NCBI GenBank assembly: GCA_031262985.1 | Contig: JAISGQ010000047.1 | Span: forward strand, 28,261-92,260 | Reading direction: 5' to 3' | From: Oscillospiraceae bacterium | GTDB taxonomy: Bacteria; Bacillota; Clostridia; Oscillospirales; Acutalibacteraceae | Length of the DNA: 64,000 nt | In this document: piece after piece, positions 9,820 to 18,013 of the stretch | Layout: each line of letters begins with the position of its first letter | Numbering within the stretch: the stretch's first letter is position 1 | The notes under the pieces: generated by a model | Database searches by the model: none | What the model saw: the letters and a program-made list of their open reading frames with translations, nothing else | What the model was told of the DNA's origin: nothing | Program-made: the position numbers and the translations under genes

Positions 9820-10398
9820 TTATGAAAAAATGCTGTCATTTATATTGTCGTCGGTAAATATCTCAAAATCCGACTCGAACTTGACGGTTATCCACTGAAT
9901 CTGCGTACTTTCCCTCTTGCGCAGTCCGAGATTTTTTGTGGCGTACTCCTCAATAGCCATAGAGCCGAGCTTTTCGTCATACGCCATCTTGGCAATTTCG
10001 TACTCCTCATTGAGCGTTTTGATGGAGTTCTGAATCTCGTTCGCCTCCGAGCTGAGCTGGCTTGCCTTGCCGCCTAAGAACGCCAATGTGACCGCTACAA
10101 TAATTACAACGGAGGCAATGACGCAAATTTGACGCTTTATACGCGCGTCTATCGCCTTCGCGTTTTTGAGCTGCTCTAAGTGTGCGTCGCGCTTCTTTTT
10201 CTCAAGCTCTCTCTCCTGCCTGCGTCTCTCTATCTCGCGGCGGCGGGCGGCGTCGCTTTCGGGGAAGCGGTCGTAGTCGTAGGCAGTGCTGGACTGCTCA
10301 TATCTGCCGTTTTTCCTTCTGTCCTCGCTGTAACCTCTGCTCTCTGAATTTCTTCCGTAGTTCCCCCTGTTGTATCCTCTGTTATTAGCCTGCGCCAC
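9820..10398 (-). CDS. ftsL: FtsL/DivIC-like septum protein
   Basis: A bitopic division protein expected in the divisome complex that activates FtsW and the PBP. 192 residues: an unusually long, Arg/Asp-rich cytoplasmic tail (1-90), one membrane helix (about 91-110, starting ICVIASVVII), then a short coiled coil (about 112-140) and a small C-terminal part. Sequence conservation is low, as usual for FtsL, so the call rests on topology and position between rsmH and the PBP. GTG start at 10398 with AAAGGGGG 8 nt upstream. FtsL of other Firmicutes is shorter (about 110-120 residues) because the tail is shorter. Confidence 0.75.
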   Translation of the reverse strand: MAQANNRGYNRGNYGRNSESRGYSEDRRKNGRYEQSSTAYDYDRFPESDAARRREIERRRQERELEKKKRDAHLEQLKNAKAIDARIKRQICVIASVVIIVAVTLAFLGGKASQLSSEANEIQNSIKTLNEEYEIAKMAYDEKLGSMAIEEYATKNLGLRKRESTQIQWITVKFESDFEIFTDDNINDSIFS

Positions 10399-10570
10399 CG
10401 CAAAACCCCCTTTAAATTGTTGTAATGTATGTTGATATATGTTATACTTTGTTTGACATAATTAATTTATGTCACCCTTAATCGGTTTAAATAATACCAG
10501 TATATTGTTATTATGTCAAGCAATTTTGAGCTGTTTCTGAATATTTTTTGCGTTTATTAGATTTGCCGTA

Positions 10571-11497
10571 TTATATCTTCTCAACCACGCGGAGTTTCGC
10601 AGTCCTGCTTCGCGGATTGCCTTCAACCTCTGTCTCCGATGGGGCGATGGGTTTCCCCGAAATCAGCCTGCCCTCGGGCTTCTTGCCGCACACGCACACG
10701 GGAAACTGCGGCGGGCAGGTGCAACCCTCGGCGAATTTGAGAAACCTGCGTTTTACCGTCCTGTCCTCTAAGGAGTGGAAGGTTATCACCGCAAGTCTGC
10801 CGCCTGAGGACAGCCTCGCGAAGGCGGAGCTAAGTCCCCGCTCCAGCACCGAAAGCTCATCGTTAACCGCTATTCTAAGTGCTTGAAAAACCTTCCGCGC
10901 AGGATGCCCGTTTCTCCGCGCAGCTTGAGGATAGCCCTCGCGGATTATCTCGGCAAGCCGCAATGTATTTTCGATAGGAGCAGTGTCCCGCTCCTCCACT
11001 ATCAATTTTGCGATACGCGCGGAGAATTTCTCCTCTCCGTATTTGCTGAATATCTCGGCAAGCTCCTGCCACGAGAGGGAGTTGACCAAGTCCGCCGCCG
11101 ACTGCCCCTGCTTGCTCATCCTCATGTCGAGCGGAGCATCGTGGTGGTAGGAGAAGCCTCTCTCCACGCAGTCAAGCTGGTAGGAGGAAACGCCTATATC
11201 CATTAGTATGCCGTCTGCCGCCTCTATCCCTGCGGAGTTCAGCACTCGCTCTATATTCGAGTAGTTATCTTCCGCGAGGGTAACTCTGCCGTCCTCCCCA
11301 AACCGCCGATGGAGAACAGCCTGTGCGTCGGGGTCTTGGTCTATACAGACAAGCCGCCCGTTTGGAGAGAGCCGCTTGAGTATCTCGCCGCTGTGTCCTC
11401 CTCCGCCCGCCGTTGCGTCTACATACACTCCGTCGGGGTTTATGTTAAGTGCGTTCACTGCCTCAGAGAGCAACACGGATATATGAGAAAACTCCAC
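10571..11497 (-). CDS. rsmH: 16S rRNA m4C1402 methyltransferase RsmH (MraW)
   Basis: SAM-dependent N4-methylation of C1402 in the 16S rRNA P-site. 308 residues, normal length. Opens with HISVLLSEAV and the SAM loop DATAGGGGHS (about 27-36); later MDIGVSSYQLD and the MRM segment, then RVFQALRIAVN-type helix (here KVFQALRIAVNDEL), and a C-terminal ITFHSLEDRTVKRRF block, all typical of the family. GTG start at 11497 with AGGGCGG upstream. Second gene of the mraZ-led operon. Confidence 0.96.
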   Translation of the reverse strand: MEFSHISVLLSEAVNALNINPDGVYVDATAGGGGHSGEILKRLSPNGRLVCIDQDPDAQAVLHRRFGEDGRVTLAEDNYSNIERVLNSAGIEAADGILMDIGVSSYQLDCVERGFSYHHDAPLDMRMSKQGQSAADLVNSLSWQELAEIFSKYGEEKFSARIAKLIVEERDTAPIENTLRLAEIIREGYPQAARRNGHPARKVFQALRIAVNDELSVLERGLSSAFARLSSGGRLAVITFHSLEDRTVKRRFLKFAEGCTCPPQFPVCVCGKKPEGRLISGKPIAPSETEVEGNPRSRTAKLRVVEKI

Positions 11498-11532
11498 CTG
11501 AACACACCGCCCTTATCTGATTTTGTGCCGCC

Positions 11533-11632
11533 GAATAAGTTGCGGCAGGCTCTACTCCTCACGCGTATTTGCACTTGATACGCCGCAAGCTGTACTCCTT
11601 ACGCTAATGTTCTGCCTGACACGCCGCAAGCC
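11533..11632. repeat. Degenerate tandem repeat (about 41 bp) in the mraZ-rsmH spacer
   Basis: Two imperfect copies of a unit that begins GCAGGCTCTACTCCT or GCAAGCTGTACTCCT and ends GATACGCC or GACACGCC, followed by a truncated third (GCAAGCCTTGCGCC). It fills the spacer between rsmH and mraZ. No open reading frame with a ribosome site is seen in it. Confidence 0.6.
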
Positions 11633-11639
11633 TTGCGCC

Positions 11640-12065
11640 TTAGAAGCCAAGCTCCACCGCCTGATTCTTCAGTGTCTCCTTGTCGCTGATAGCCACATCC
11701 TGCTCATACTTATCGGGCGACCACAGCTCAATGTAGGAGTTCATGCCGATTATTTCCACCTTGTCCGTTATGTCGGAGTTGGTTCTGTGTGCCTCGGGAA
11801 TGACTATCCTCCCCTGACTGTCGGGTGTGACCGATTCGATTGTCCTGTATATATTTCTGACCGCGTTTCTCTTGGAGGCGTCCTTGGAGGCGGCTTTGTC
11901 GAGCTTTTTGGCACATCTCGCCCACTCCTCCTCTGTGTAGATTCTAAGGCAGCCGAAAGGGCTGTTCATCAAGATGAACTTTTCTCCCAGCTCCATTTTG
12001 AATCTGGCGGGGATGAATATCCTGCCTTTTGAATCAACGGTGTTGATTGATGAACCGCAAAACAC
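11640..12065 (-). CDS. mraZ: MraZ, transcriptional regulator of the division cluster
   Basis: DNA-binding protein of the AbrB-like double-SpoVT fold that in several bacteria represses its own dcw operon; it may also affect RsmH. 141 residues, normal length, with two repeats of the MraZ domain, each with a DxKGR-type turn (VDSKGRIFIP at about 10-19; DSQGRIVIP at about 87-95). GTG start at 12065, with GGAGG 8-9 nt upstream, gives MFCGSS; no better ATG exists. First gene of the minus-strand division operon, with a promoter near 12178-12206. Confidence 0.96.
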   Translation of the reverse strand: MFCGSSINTVDSKGRIFIPARFKMELGEKFILMNSPFGCLRIYTEEEWARCAKKLDKAASKDASKRNAVRNIYRTIESVTPDSQGRIVIPEAHRTNSDITDKVEIIGMNSYIELWSPDKYEQDVAISDKETLKNQAVELGF

Positions 12066-12117
12066 GTGTATACGCCTCCTTCCTCTGAGAACCTGAGCTA
12101 TTCACTGCAAGTAGAAA

Positions 12118-12160
12118 TTTGCTCCACTTTAGTTGAATTAGCATGGACTTTTGCTCCATT
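12118..12160 (-). promoter_or_regulatory. Possible MraZ-type operator: two direct repeats upstream of mraZ
   Basis: On the minus strand, AAGTGGAGCAAAT (around 12119-12131) and AAATGGAGCAAAA (around 12151-12163) are near-identical direct repeats 32 bp apart, about three helical turns, between the predicted promoter and mraZ. Known MraZ operators are short repeated boxes upstream of mraZ, but their published sequence and 10-bp spacing differ, so this is only a candidate. Confidence 0.35.
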
Positions 12161-12177
12161 TTACTTTTATGTCTTGA

Positions 12178-12206
12178 ATTATAATCCTTATAAACGAAAA
12201 AAGCAA
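12178..12206 (-). promoter_or_regulatory. Predicted sigma-A promoter of the mraZ operon
   Basis: Minus strand: TTGCTT (12206-12201), 17-bp spacer, TATAAT (12183-12178). This puts the start of transcription about 100 nt upstream of mraZ and fits the first gene of the operon. Confidence 0.6.
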
Positions 12207-12294
12207 TATTTTTTTATGCTGTATTTTGAGGAGTGATATAACCCGCAAGTTAAATTTAAGTAAAATCCTCCTCTCGATAACTCGCGAATAGACA

Positions 12295-12334
12295 AAAAGA
12301 AGCAGCCAAACACAATATACAGTGTTTGGCTGCT
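12295..12334 (-). terminator. Rho-independent terminator after the coaD operon
   Basis: Perfect 13-bp stem (AGCAGCCAAACAC with its complement) with an 8-nt loop, followed on the minus strand by TCTTTTTG. It lies about 100 nt past the stop of the coiled-coil gene at 12438 and insulates it from the mraZ promoter. Confidence 0.85.
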
Positions 12335-12437
12335 CCGTAGCAGCTAAATTTTCGTCATATTTTACATAATAAAGTCGAATATTTCTCGGTTTCTCACAAA
12401 ACCCCGAAAAATCATCCAAAGCGGTGTTGAGCTAATA

Positions 12438-12944
12438 TTAATCTGAGCTGACAACATCGGCAGGAGCTTCCTCGCTTACAGTGTCCGCGCTGGCTTTTCT
12501 CCTGTTGTTCAGGCTTTGCTTGGCGCGGCGAATATCATCAAGCCGCTGGCTCATGATATTTTCCACGTCCTGTAGGGTTTTTTCCGCATAATCCTCGGCG
12601 GTTTTCCGTATCACTTTCGCCCTCGCGTCCGCGGCGTCCTTCTTCTCCATTGCCATTTTGGTAGCCGTTCTGACAATCTCCTCCTGATTGACAAGCTGTC
12701 TCGCACGCTCCTCCGCTTTTCTTATGATGCCGTCCGCCTCGCTTTGCGCCTCGGAGAGGATGTTCTTTTGGTCGCTGATTATGGTTTTGGCAATCCGCAG
12801 TTCGTTCGGAAGCGCAAGACGCAGGTCGTCTATATACCGCCGCAGTTCCTCCGCGTCGAGAGCTTTTTTTCCGCCCCCGAACAGAGTTCCCTTAGCGCGG
12901 TCAATCATATTGTCCATTTCGTCAAGCAAACTTTCTACTCTCAT
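12438..12944 (-). CDS. Coiled-coil protein, ATPase subunit-like, unknown function
   Basis: 168 residues, no membrane segment. A helical N-terminus ([13 protein letters not shown]) is followed by a long charged, alanine-rich region (about 60-150) with heptad character ([20 protein letters not shown]) resembling stalk subunits of rotary ATPases and DivIVA-like proteins. The last 20 residues are disordered. The start overlaps the coaD stop by 4 bp (ATGA), so it is translationally coupled to coaD. Proteins of this kind often sit beside coaD in Clostridia and are annotated only as ATPase-like. I do not assign a function. Confidence 0.7.
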   Translation of the reverse strand: MRVESLLDEMDNMIDRAKGTLFGGGKKALDAEELRRYIDDLRLALPNELRIAKTIISDQKNILSEAQSEADGIIRKAEERARQLVNQEEIVRTATKMAMEKKDAADARAKVIRKTAEDYAEKTLQDVENIMSQRLDDIRRAKQSLNNRRKASADTVSEEAPADVVSSD

Positions 12945-13432
12945 TTGCTGCTCACTCCTCTATTTAACCGAATTTTGATATCCTCGCTTATGCACATGGG
13001 GACAAAGGCGTCTATATTCCCGCCGAAGCCGGCAATCTGCTTTACCATGCTCGAGGAGATAAACATATTCTCCGCGCCGGAGGTGAGAAAAACCGTTTCA
13101 ACATCGGGGTTGAGATGCCTGTTGGCAAGAGCCATTTGGAACTCATACTCGAAGTCAGACATGGCGCGAAGCCCCTTTACTATAACCTGCGCGCCCTTCT
13201 CAATGGCGAAGTCGGCGAGCAGGCTGTGGAAGCTTTCAATCTCCACGTTCTCCATTCCTGCCGTCACCCGCCGAAGGAGCATGACCCGCTCCTCCGATGT
13301 GAATGATGCGATTTTCGAGGGGTTTTGCAGTACGGCGACTATTACCCTATCGAAAATCTTTGCCGCTCTTATTATTATGTCGAGATGCCCCACGGTAACG
13401 GGGTCAAAGCTTCCCGGGTATATAGCCAGCAT
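12941..13432 (-). CDS. coaD: Phosphopantetheine adenylyltransferase
   Basis: Fourth step of coenzyme A synthesis: ATP plus 4'-phosphopantetheine gives dephospho-CoA. 163 residues, normal length. Nucleotidyltransferase motif [14 protein letters not shown] at 5-18 (the T/HxGH site) and the C-terminal [11 protein letters not shown] (about 127-137). [11 protein letters not shown] is also typical. Located 73 bp after rsmD on the same strand, as in many Firmicutes (rsmD-coaD pair). Confidence 0.97.
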   Translation of the reverse strand: MLAIYPGSFDPVTVGHLDIIIRAAKIFDRVIVAVLQNPSKIASFTSEERVMLLRRVTAGMENVEIESFHSLLADFAIEKGAQVIVKGLRAMSDFEYEFQMALANRHLNPDVETVFLTSGAENMFISSSMVKQIAGFGGNIDAFVPMCISEDIKIRLNRGVSSK

Positions 13433-13471
13433 AGTACCTCTCCCTCCAAGCCTTCTGAATTTTTCGTCTGC

Positions 13472-13514
13472 CTTGCGCGTAGTCGTCTATCTTGCGTGTA
13501 GTCGCTTACCTTAC
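13472..13514. repeat. 19-bp tandem repeat at the rsmD-coaD junction
   Basis: CTTGCGCGTAGTCGTCTAT (13472-13490) is followed directly by CTTGCGTGTAGTCGCTTAC (13491-13509) and a partial third unit CTTAC. The last units overlap the stop codon of rsmD at 13506-13508, so the repeat provides the end of that gene. Confidence 0.7.
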
Positions 13515-14051
13515 ATGGCAGTACATAGTGACCTTTATCTTGCCGTGGTTGTAAACCTTCTTCACCTCAAACGCTCCTCCGAGGAGGAGGTCGGGCAGCT
13601 GCTCCTTACTTGAGGTTTCGGCGATAATCACTCCGCTTTTTTCCGTTATCCGCGCCGCCTGTTCGAGTATCTCGCCCATGTCGTACACGCCGTAGGGCGG
13701 GTCGGCGAACACGATGTCGAACATCTCCGCGCAGGAGGACAGGTAGGACAGCGCGTCCGAGCGAATCACCCGACAGCTATCCTCAAAACCGCAGGCGGCA
13801 ATATTGCTTTTTATCACATTGATTGAGGCAGGAGATTTATCCACAAAGACCGCTTCGCTTGCTCCTCTGCTGACTGCCTCCAGCCCTATCTGACCGCTTC
13901 CCGCGAACAAATCAAGCACTCGCCGTTCCTCAATCTGAAACTGTATCGCACTGAATACAGCCTCCTTGACCATGTCTGTGGTGGGACGCACGTCGTTTCC
14001 TTCGAGTGAACGCAGACGCCGCCCTCTTGCCGAGCCAGTAATTATTCTCAT
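13506..14051 (-). CDS. rsmD: 16S rRNA (guanine966-N2)-methyltransferase RsmD
   Basis: Methylates G966 of 16S rRNA with SAM. 181 residues, a normal length. Starts MRIITGSARGRRL, then RPTTDMVKEAVF, SAM motif LDLFAGSGQIGLEA, and the catalytic DPPYG motif. The frame reaches back to 14156, but the ATG at 14051 gives the family N-terminus; its ribosome site (AAAGGAT) is distant, about 11 nt. It pairs with coaD downstream. The C-terminus ends inside a 19-bp tandem repeat. Confidence 0.94.
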   Translation of the reverse strand: MRIITGSARGRRLRSLEGNDVRPTTDMVKEAVFSAIQFQIEERRVLDLFAGSGQIGLEAVSRGASEAVFVDKSPASINVIKSNIAACGFEDSCRVIRSDALSYLSSCAEMFDIVFADPPYGVYDMGEILEQAARITEKSGVIIAETSSKEQLPDLLLGGAFEVKKVYNHGKIKVTMYCHVR

Positions 14052-14263
14052 GGACAAATTTATCCTTTTCCTGTTATTTTTGCTTAAACAGTGCCGATTT
14101 ATGCACCTTCGCGGAGTTATCTCCATCTGCATACTACAACTCCAATTATACAACATTATACAGCATAATGCGATTGTTGTAAATAGTAAAAATTATGTTT
14201 ACCGACAATCTTTTCGCGGAGTTTAAATACTGATAGCTATTTGTATCGGTAAAACGCCATCTC

Positions 14264-16099
14264 TTACTCCTCCTCATGCCTGAAGTAAGAGAACACAGCC
14301 TCAGCCGCCGCCTTGGTCATTCCGGGAGCTTCCGAGAGCTGCTCCTTTGTCGCCTCCCTGACCGCCTTGATGGTCTTGAAGTGCCGGAGGAGCGTCCTCG
14401 CTCGGGCAGGACCTATCCCCTCGATTTTCGTCAGCTGTGAACCTGTAACACTCTTTCCGCGTGTGTTTCTGTGGAAGGTTATCGCAAATCTGTGAACCTC
14501 CTCCTGAATGGAGGAGACAAGCGTGAAGGCGGAGCGGCTGCTGTTTATGCTGACCTCTCGACCTCCCGCCGCGATGGCACGTGTCCTGTGCTTTTGGTTT
14601 TTGACCATGCCGAAAACGGGGATGGAAAGCCCCGCCTCCTCAATAATCGGGCGAACAGAGGAGACGTGACCCTCGCCGCCGTCGAGCAGTATCAAGTCAG
14701 GGAGCCGCCCAAAGCCCTCGCCCTCCTCCTTGTGTTCGCGGTACTCGGCGATGCGGCGGCTTATTACCTCCCGCATAGAGCCGTAGTCGTCTTGTCCCGA
14801 AACGGTCTTGATTTTGAATTTCCTGTATGCCGACTTGAGCGGACTGCCGTCCTCGAATACTACCATCCCCGCTACATTCGCTTCCCCTGCGTTGTTCGAG
14901 ATATCGTATGCCTCGATGTATTTCGGGGGCTTCGGAAGTCCCAACAGCTTGGCAAGCTCGTCGAGGGCGGCGGTGTGCGAGCCTATCTTCCCCTTAGCCA
15001 TTGCGAGATGTTCGGCGGCGTTCTGCCTGCACATCTCCACCAGCTTCTGCTGCTCCCCCCTCTGCGCGGTTAGGAGTGAAACTTTCCTTCCCGCTTTTTC
15101 CGACACATAGCGTTCAAGTAACTCCCTGTCGTCGGGGAGGATGTCGATGTAGATTTTCGGCGGGATTCTCTCCTTTTTCTGGTAGTACTGCTCTATGAAC
15201 TGGGAGCGAAGCTCGCCACCTTCTATGAAATTGCCGAAAATGAAGCTCTCCCTGTCGTACAGCCTGCCTCCGAGGAAGCGGAAAACCTCCGTACAGCAGG
15301 CGTCGTCGGTCTGCGCCGCCGCGATTATGTCCTGCTCGGGGATTTTCGACATTACCACCTTCTGCCGCTGGCTCATTCGCTTAATAGCGGCGATTCGGTC
15401 GCGTATACGCGCCGCCCGCTCGAACTCCAGATTCTCGGCGCACTGCTCCATCTTCGCGCTAAGACGCTCTATGGAGCTGCCGTCGCCGCCCTTGACGAAC
15501 TCCACCGCGTCCTCGAACGCCTCCATGTACTCCTCCCTGCTCACGCGTCCTCGGCACGGGGCTACACACTGCTTTATGGAGTAGTTGAGGCACGGCCGCC
15601 CCTTGCCTATGTCGCGGGGGAACACCCTCGTGCAGGTGGGGAGCTGGAAGATTTTGCACGCCTCGTCTATCGCCTGCTTGACGGAGTAGCCGCCTGTGAA
15701 CGGGCCTATGTACTCCGCGCCGTCGTTCTCGATTTTTCGGGCGAGAGTGATTCGCGGGTACATCTCCTTCGATACTTTTATGTAGGTGTATCCCTTGTCG
15801 TCCTTGAGGAGGATGTTATACTTCGGCTTGTGCTGTTTTATGAGACTGCACTCGAGTACGAGGGCTTCGTACTCCGAATCGGTCACGATATACTCGAAGA
15901 AATCGACGTTATCCACCATGCGCCGTACCTTCGGAGTATGGTCGGCGGAGGCGGCAAAGTACTGGCTCACTCTGTTTTTCAGAGCCTTGGCTTTGCCGAT
16001 ATATATTATTTCGCCTTTTTTGTTTTTCATGATGTAGACGCCGGGTCTGAGGGGGAGGCGCATTGCTTTTTCGTGAAGCTCGGATAGTTTCGGGTTCAT
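14264..16099 (-). CDS. uvrC: UvrC, excinuclease ABC subunit C
   Basis: Makes both incisions in nucleotide excision repair. 611 residues, normal length. Domains in order: GIY-YIG nuclease (PGVYIM and IIYIGKAK, about 18-95), a cysteine pair region (TCTR...CLNYSIKQC), UVR motif for UvrB contact (about 205-240), RNase H-like nuclease (EAYDISN near 395, LLDGGEGH near 470), and a tandem helix-hairpin-helix (KIEGIGPARA; SEAPGMTKAAAEAV). Start at 16099 gives MNPKLSELHEKAM. Confidence 0.97.
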   Translation of the reverse strand: MNPKLSELHEKAMRLPLRPGVYIMKNKKGEIIYIGKAKALKNRVSQYFAASADHTPKVRRMVDNVDFFEYIVTDSEYEALVLECSLIKQHKPKYNILLKDDKGYTYIKVSKEMYPRITLARKIENDGAEYIGPFTGGYSVKQAIDEACKIFQLPTCTRVFPRDIGKGRPCLNYSIKQCVAPCRGRVSREEYMEAFEDAVEFVKGGDGSSIERLSAKMEQCAENLEFERAARIRDRIAAIKRMSQRQKVVMSKIPEQDIIAAAQTDDACCTEVFRFLGGRLYDRESFIFGNFIEGGELRSQFIEQYYQKKERIPPKIYIDILPDDRELLERYVSEKAGRKVSLLTAQRGEQQKLVEMCRQNAAEHLAMAKGKIGSHTAALDELAKLLGLPKPPKYIEAYDISNNAGEANVAGMVVFEDGSPLKSAYRKFKIKTVSGQDDYGSMREVISRRIAEYREHKEEGEGFGRLPDLILLDGGEGHVSSVRPIIEEAGLSIPVFGMVKNQKHRTRAIAAGGREVSINSSRSAFTLVSSIQEEVHRFAITFHRNTRGKSVTGSQLTKIEGIGPARARTLLRHFKTIKAVREATKEQLSEAPGMTKAAAEAVFSYFRHEEE

Positions 16100-16499
16100 G
16101 ATTTATCTCCGTTTCGGTTGGATGGGATTTTGTCTCCTCTCTAAATTTTACCACAGAGGAGAGGAAATTTCCACTTTTCATTAAGATTTATTAAAATTCT
16201 GTAAATTCTCAAAACAAGTTTCACTTATCGTTAGACGTTGATTTTACCGTAAAAAACAAGCTTAGTTTGGTATGAGAAAATAAAAAATAGCCCTAAAAGA
16301 CGATCATTGACTTAATTTTCTGTTGTTGGGTATAATAAAAAACCCAACAACATATATTTCTCAGAGTAAAATCTTCATATGGTTGAATTTAGTATGAGAA
16401 ACAAAAAACGTCCGTAATTCTTGAAAAGCCATAGAAACTCAAGGTTTTCACGGATTTTCTTGTTGCTTTTTAACGAGCGTTTTGCTACATCCCAAGCTA
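16100..16499. other. AT-rich intergenic region between uvrC and the M23-like gene
   Basis: Divergent gap. It is clearly richer in A and T than its surroundings. The one clear structure is an 11-bp perfect inverted repeat, TGTTGTTGGGT (16321-16331) with its complement at 16342-16352. Neither side has a strong T-tract, so I do not call it a terminator. No coding region is supported. Confidence 0.5.
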
Positions 16500-16527
16500 T
16501 TGACATTTGCTTTTTTTGTGGTATAAT
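16500..16527 (+). promoter_or_regulatory. Consensus sigma-A promoter of the M23-like gene
   Basis: TTGACA (16500-16505), 16-bp spacer, TATAAT (16522-16527): both hexamers match the consensus exactly. It predicts a leader of about 155 nt. In the leader, AGAGGTGATTTGTTT precedes ATGAATTAA (16586-16594), a two-codon ORF with its own ribosome site. Confidence 0.75.
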
Positions 16528-16692
16528 TACACATATAAATTGCAAAAATTAGCTGAGCAGAAATTGTAAAAGAGGTGATTTGTTTATGAATTAATCAAGC
16601 TAATATATTTTGGTATACAGCACACAACAAAATTCCAACCGGATTGATGTCCGACCATCATCTCAAAACAATACAAAAAAGGAGGATTTACT

Positions 16693-17805
16693 ATGTCAAA
16701 TTCAAACAAACAAATCAATCGTTCTAAAGTCACCTCTACCGCAATCTCAATTTTTATCGTCCTTGCAATTTTAATTACTGTGGCAATCCCACTTGTAAAT
16801 ACTACAAATGTTTCAGCAGCGACATATTCTTCTGAGCTGTACGACGCTTTGAAAGGTAAATTTCCGATGGTAACATATGCAATGCCTGCAAGCGGAGCAA
16901 GTCGAGTTTACGCTTATTCCGATTCTTCTCTCTCAACAAAGCAGACAAATTATTATATTGATACATTTTCAGACCAAATTGTGATTAATAAAATCAGTTC
17001 CGATGGCAAAGCCGTTTATGTTACATATCCATCGTCTTCAAGTTCTTCTGGATATCGAACTAAATACTTTCGTACAGATGATGTTATCGGTCTTTCGTCA
17101 GTAAGTAAGAAGAATTATACTGCGACTGTTTCTTCAACCACATACAGGTTAAAATCCTCATCTTCTGTAACCTCTTATGGTTCGATTGCTAAAAACGATG
17201 CTTGTATTCGGCTGGGAAATCACAAAATTGGAAATTACTATTCAACGGTATATCCGATTTCGTCCACCACAGTGAATAAAGTAAGCGGAGTTAAGCACAA
17301 ATTAGCTTTGTCTAAAAGTTCTTCAAGTACGACGACAACAAAGACGACAACAACTACCAAAGGATTACTATTTCCGCTCAAAGGTTCAATCGCTAGATCA
17401 AGCAGCGTTAAAACAAACGGTTATTATTGCGATTACATAACCGGTGGTTCCAAAGCCGTTTATGCTCCAACTAATGGAACGGTTGTGTTTAAGCAATCAT
17501 CGACAAATGGCGTTTTGACTTCTTACGGAAACTGGATTGAATTCAAATCTGCTGACAATCAATACGTTATTAAGTTAGCTCATTTGAACAGCTTTAACAA
17601 TGTCGCTCTAATCATTCCGGCAACAAAAACAAAACAACAATCCGGCAGTAATCAAACAAAGACATTGGCGACAAGAAGTGTCAAGCAGGGCGACCTTTTA
17701 GGTTATAGCGGTTACACTGGAAATGCGAGCGGTCATCATCTGCACATAGAAATTAAAAAGAATGGCACGTCAATTAATCCTATTACTGCTTTTAGTGCGT
17801 GGTGA
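16693..17805 (+). CDS. Secreted M23 (LytM)-like protein with degenerate zinc site
   Basis: 370 residues. Signal peptide: positively charged start, hydrophobic segment at about 17-38, probable cleavage after VSAA. A Ser/Tyr-rich middle with SH3-like character (about 45-200), a Thr-rich linker (about 212-225), then an M23-type domain (about 226-365). The second zinc motif is present (SGHHLHIEI), but the usual first motif HxGxD is replaced by NGYYCDY: Asp is kept and the His ligand is missing. It may bind peptidoglycan without cutting it. Codon use is AT-rich compared with flanking genes, which suggests separate acquisition. Start supported by AAAGGAGG 9 nt upstream and a perfect promoter. Confidence 0.8.
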   Translation: MSNSNKQINRSKVTSTAISIFIVLAILITVAIPLVNTTNVSAATYSSELYDALKGKFPMVTYAMPASGASRVYAYSDSSLSTKQTNYYIDTFSDQIVINKISSDGKAVYVTYPSSSSSSGYRTKYFRTDDVIGLSSVSKKNYTATVSSTTYRLKSSSSVTSYGSIAKNDACIRLGNHKIGNYYSTVYPISSTTVNKVSGVKHKLALSKSSSSTTTTKTTTTTKGLLFPLKGSIARSSSVKTNGYYCDYITGGSKAVYAPTNGTVVFKQSSTNGVLTSYGNWIEFKSADNQYVIKLAHLNSFNNVALIIPATKTKQQSGSNQTKTLATRSVKQGDLLGYSGYTGNASGHHLHIEIKKNGTSINPITAFSAW

Positions 17806-17848
17806 CAATAATATTGACATATGTGAAAATATATCAAACAAAATTCAA

Positions 17849-17897
17849 ATAATCAAGCGGCCATGCGGAAAACATCTCTGCATGGCTGCTTGGTTAT
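17849..17897 (+). terminator. Hairpin downstream of the M23-like gene
   Basis: Imperfect 20-bp stem (17 of 20 paired; core CAAGCGGCCATGC with GCATGGCTGCTTG) and a 9-nt loop, 44 bp after the stop. The T-tract is weak, so termination is likely but not certain. Confidence 0.55.
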
Positions 17898-18013
17898 GAA
17901 AATCATAAAATCTCATTGTTAAAATTAATTTTATTTGATATAATGAACCGTATGCTGTCTCCTCCACCTCACAGGAACAGGAGCAGTACTCGCTTTAAAG
18001 GAGCATGAGAGTG

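Noticed and set aside
12138..12419. Minus-strand frame of 93 codons over the mraZ promoter region
   Set aside because: It overlaps a predicted promoter and a terminator and has no good start; treated as non-coding.
16693..17805. Active LytM endopeptidase
   Set aside because: The first zinc motif lacks its His, so activity is not claimed; only the fold is.
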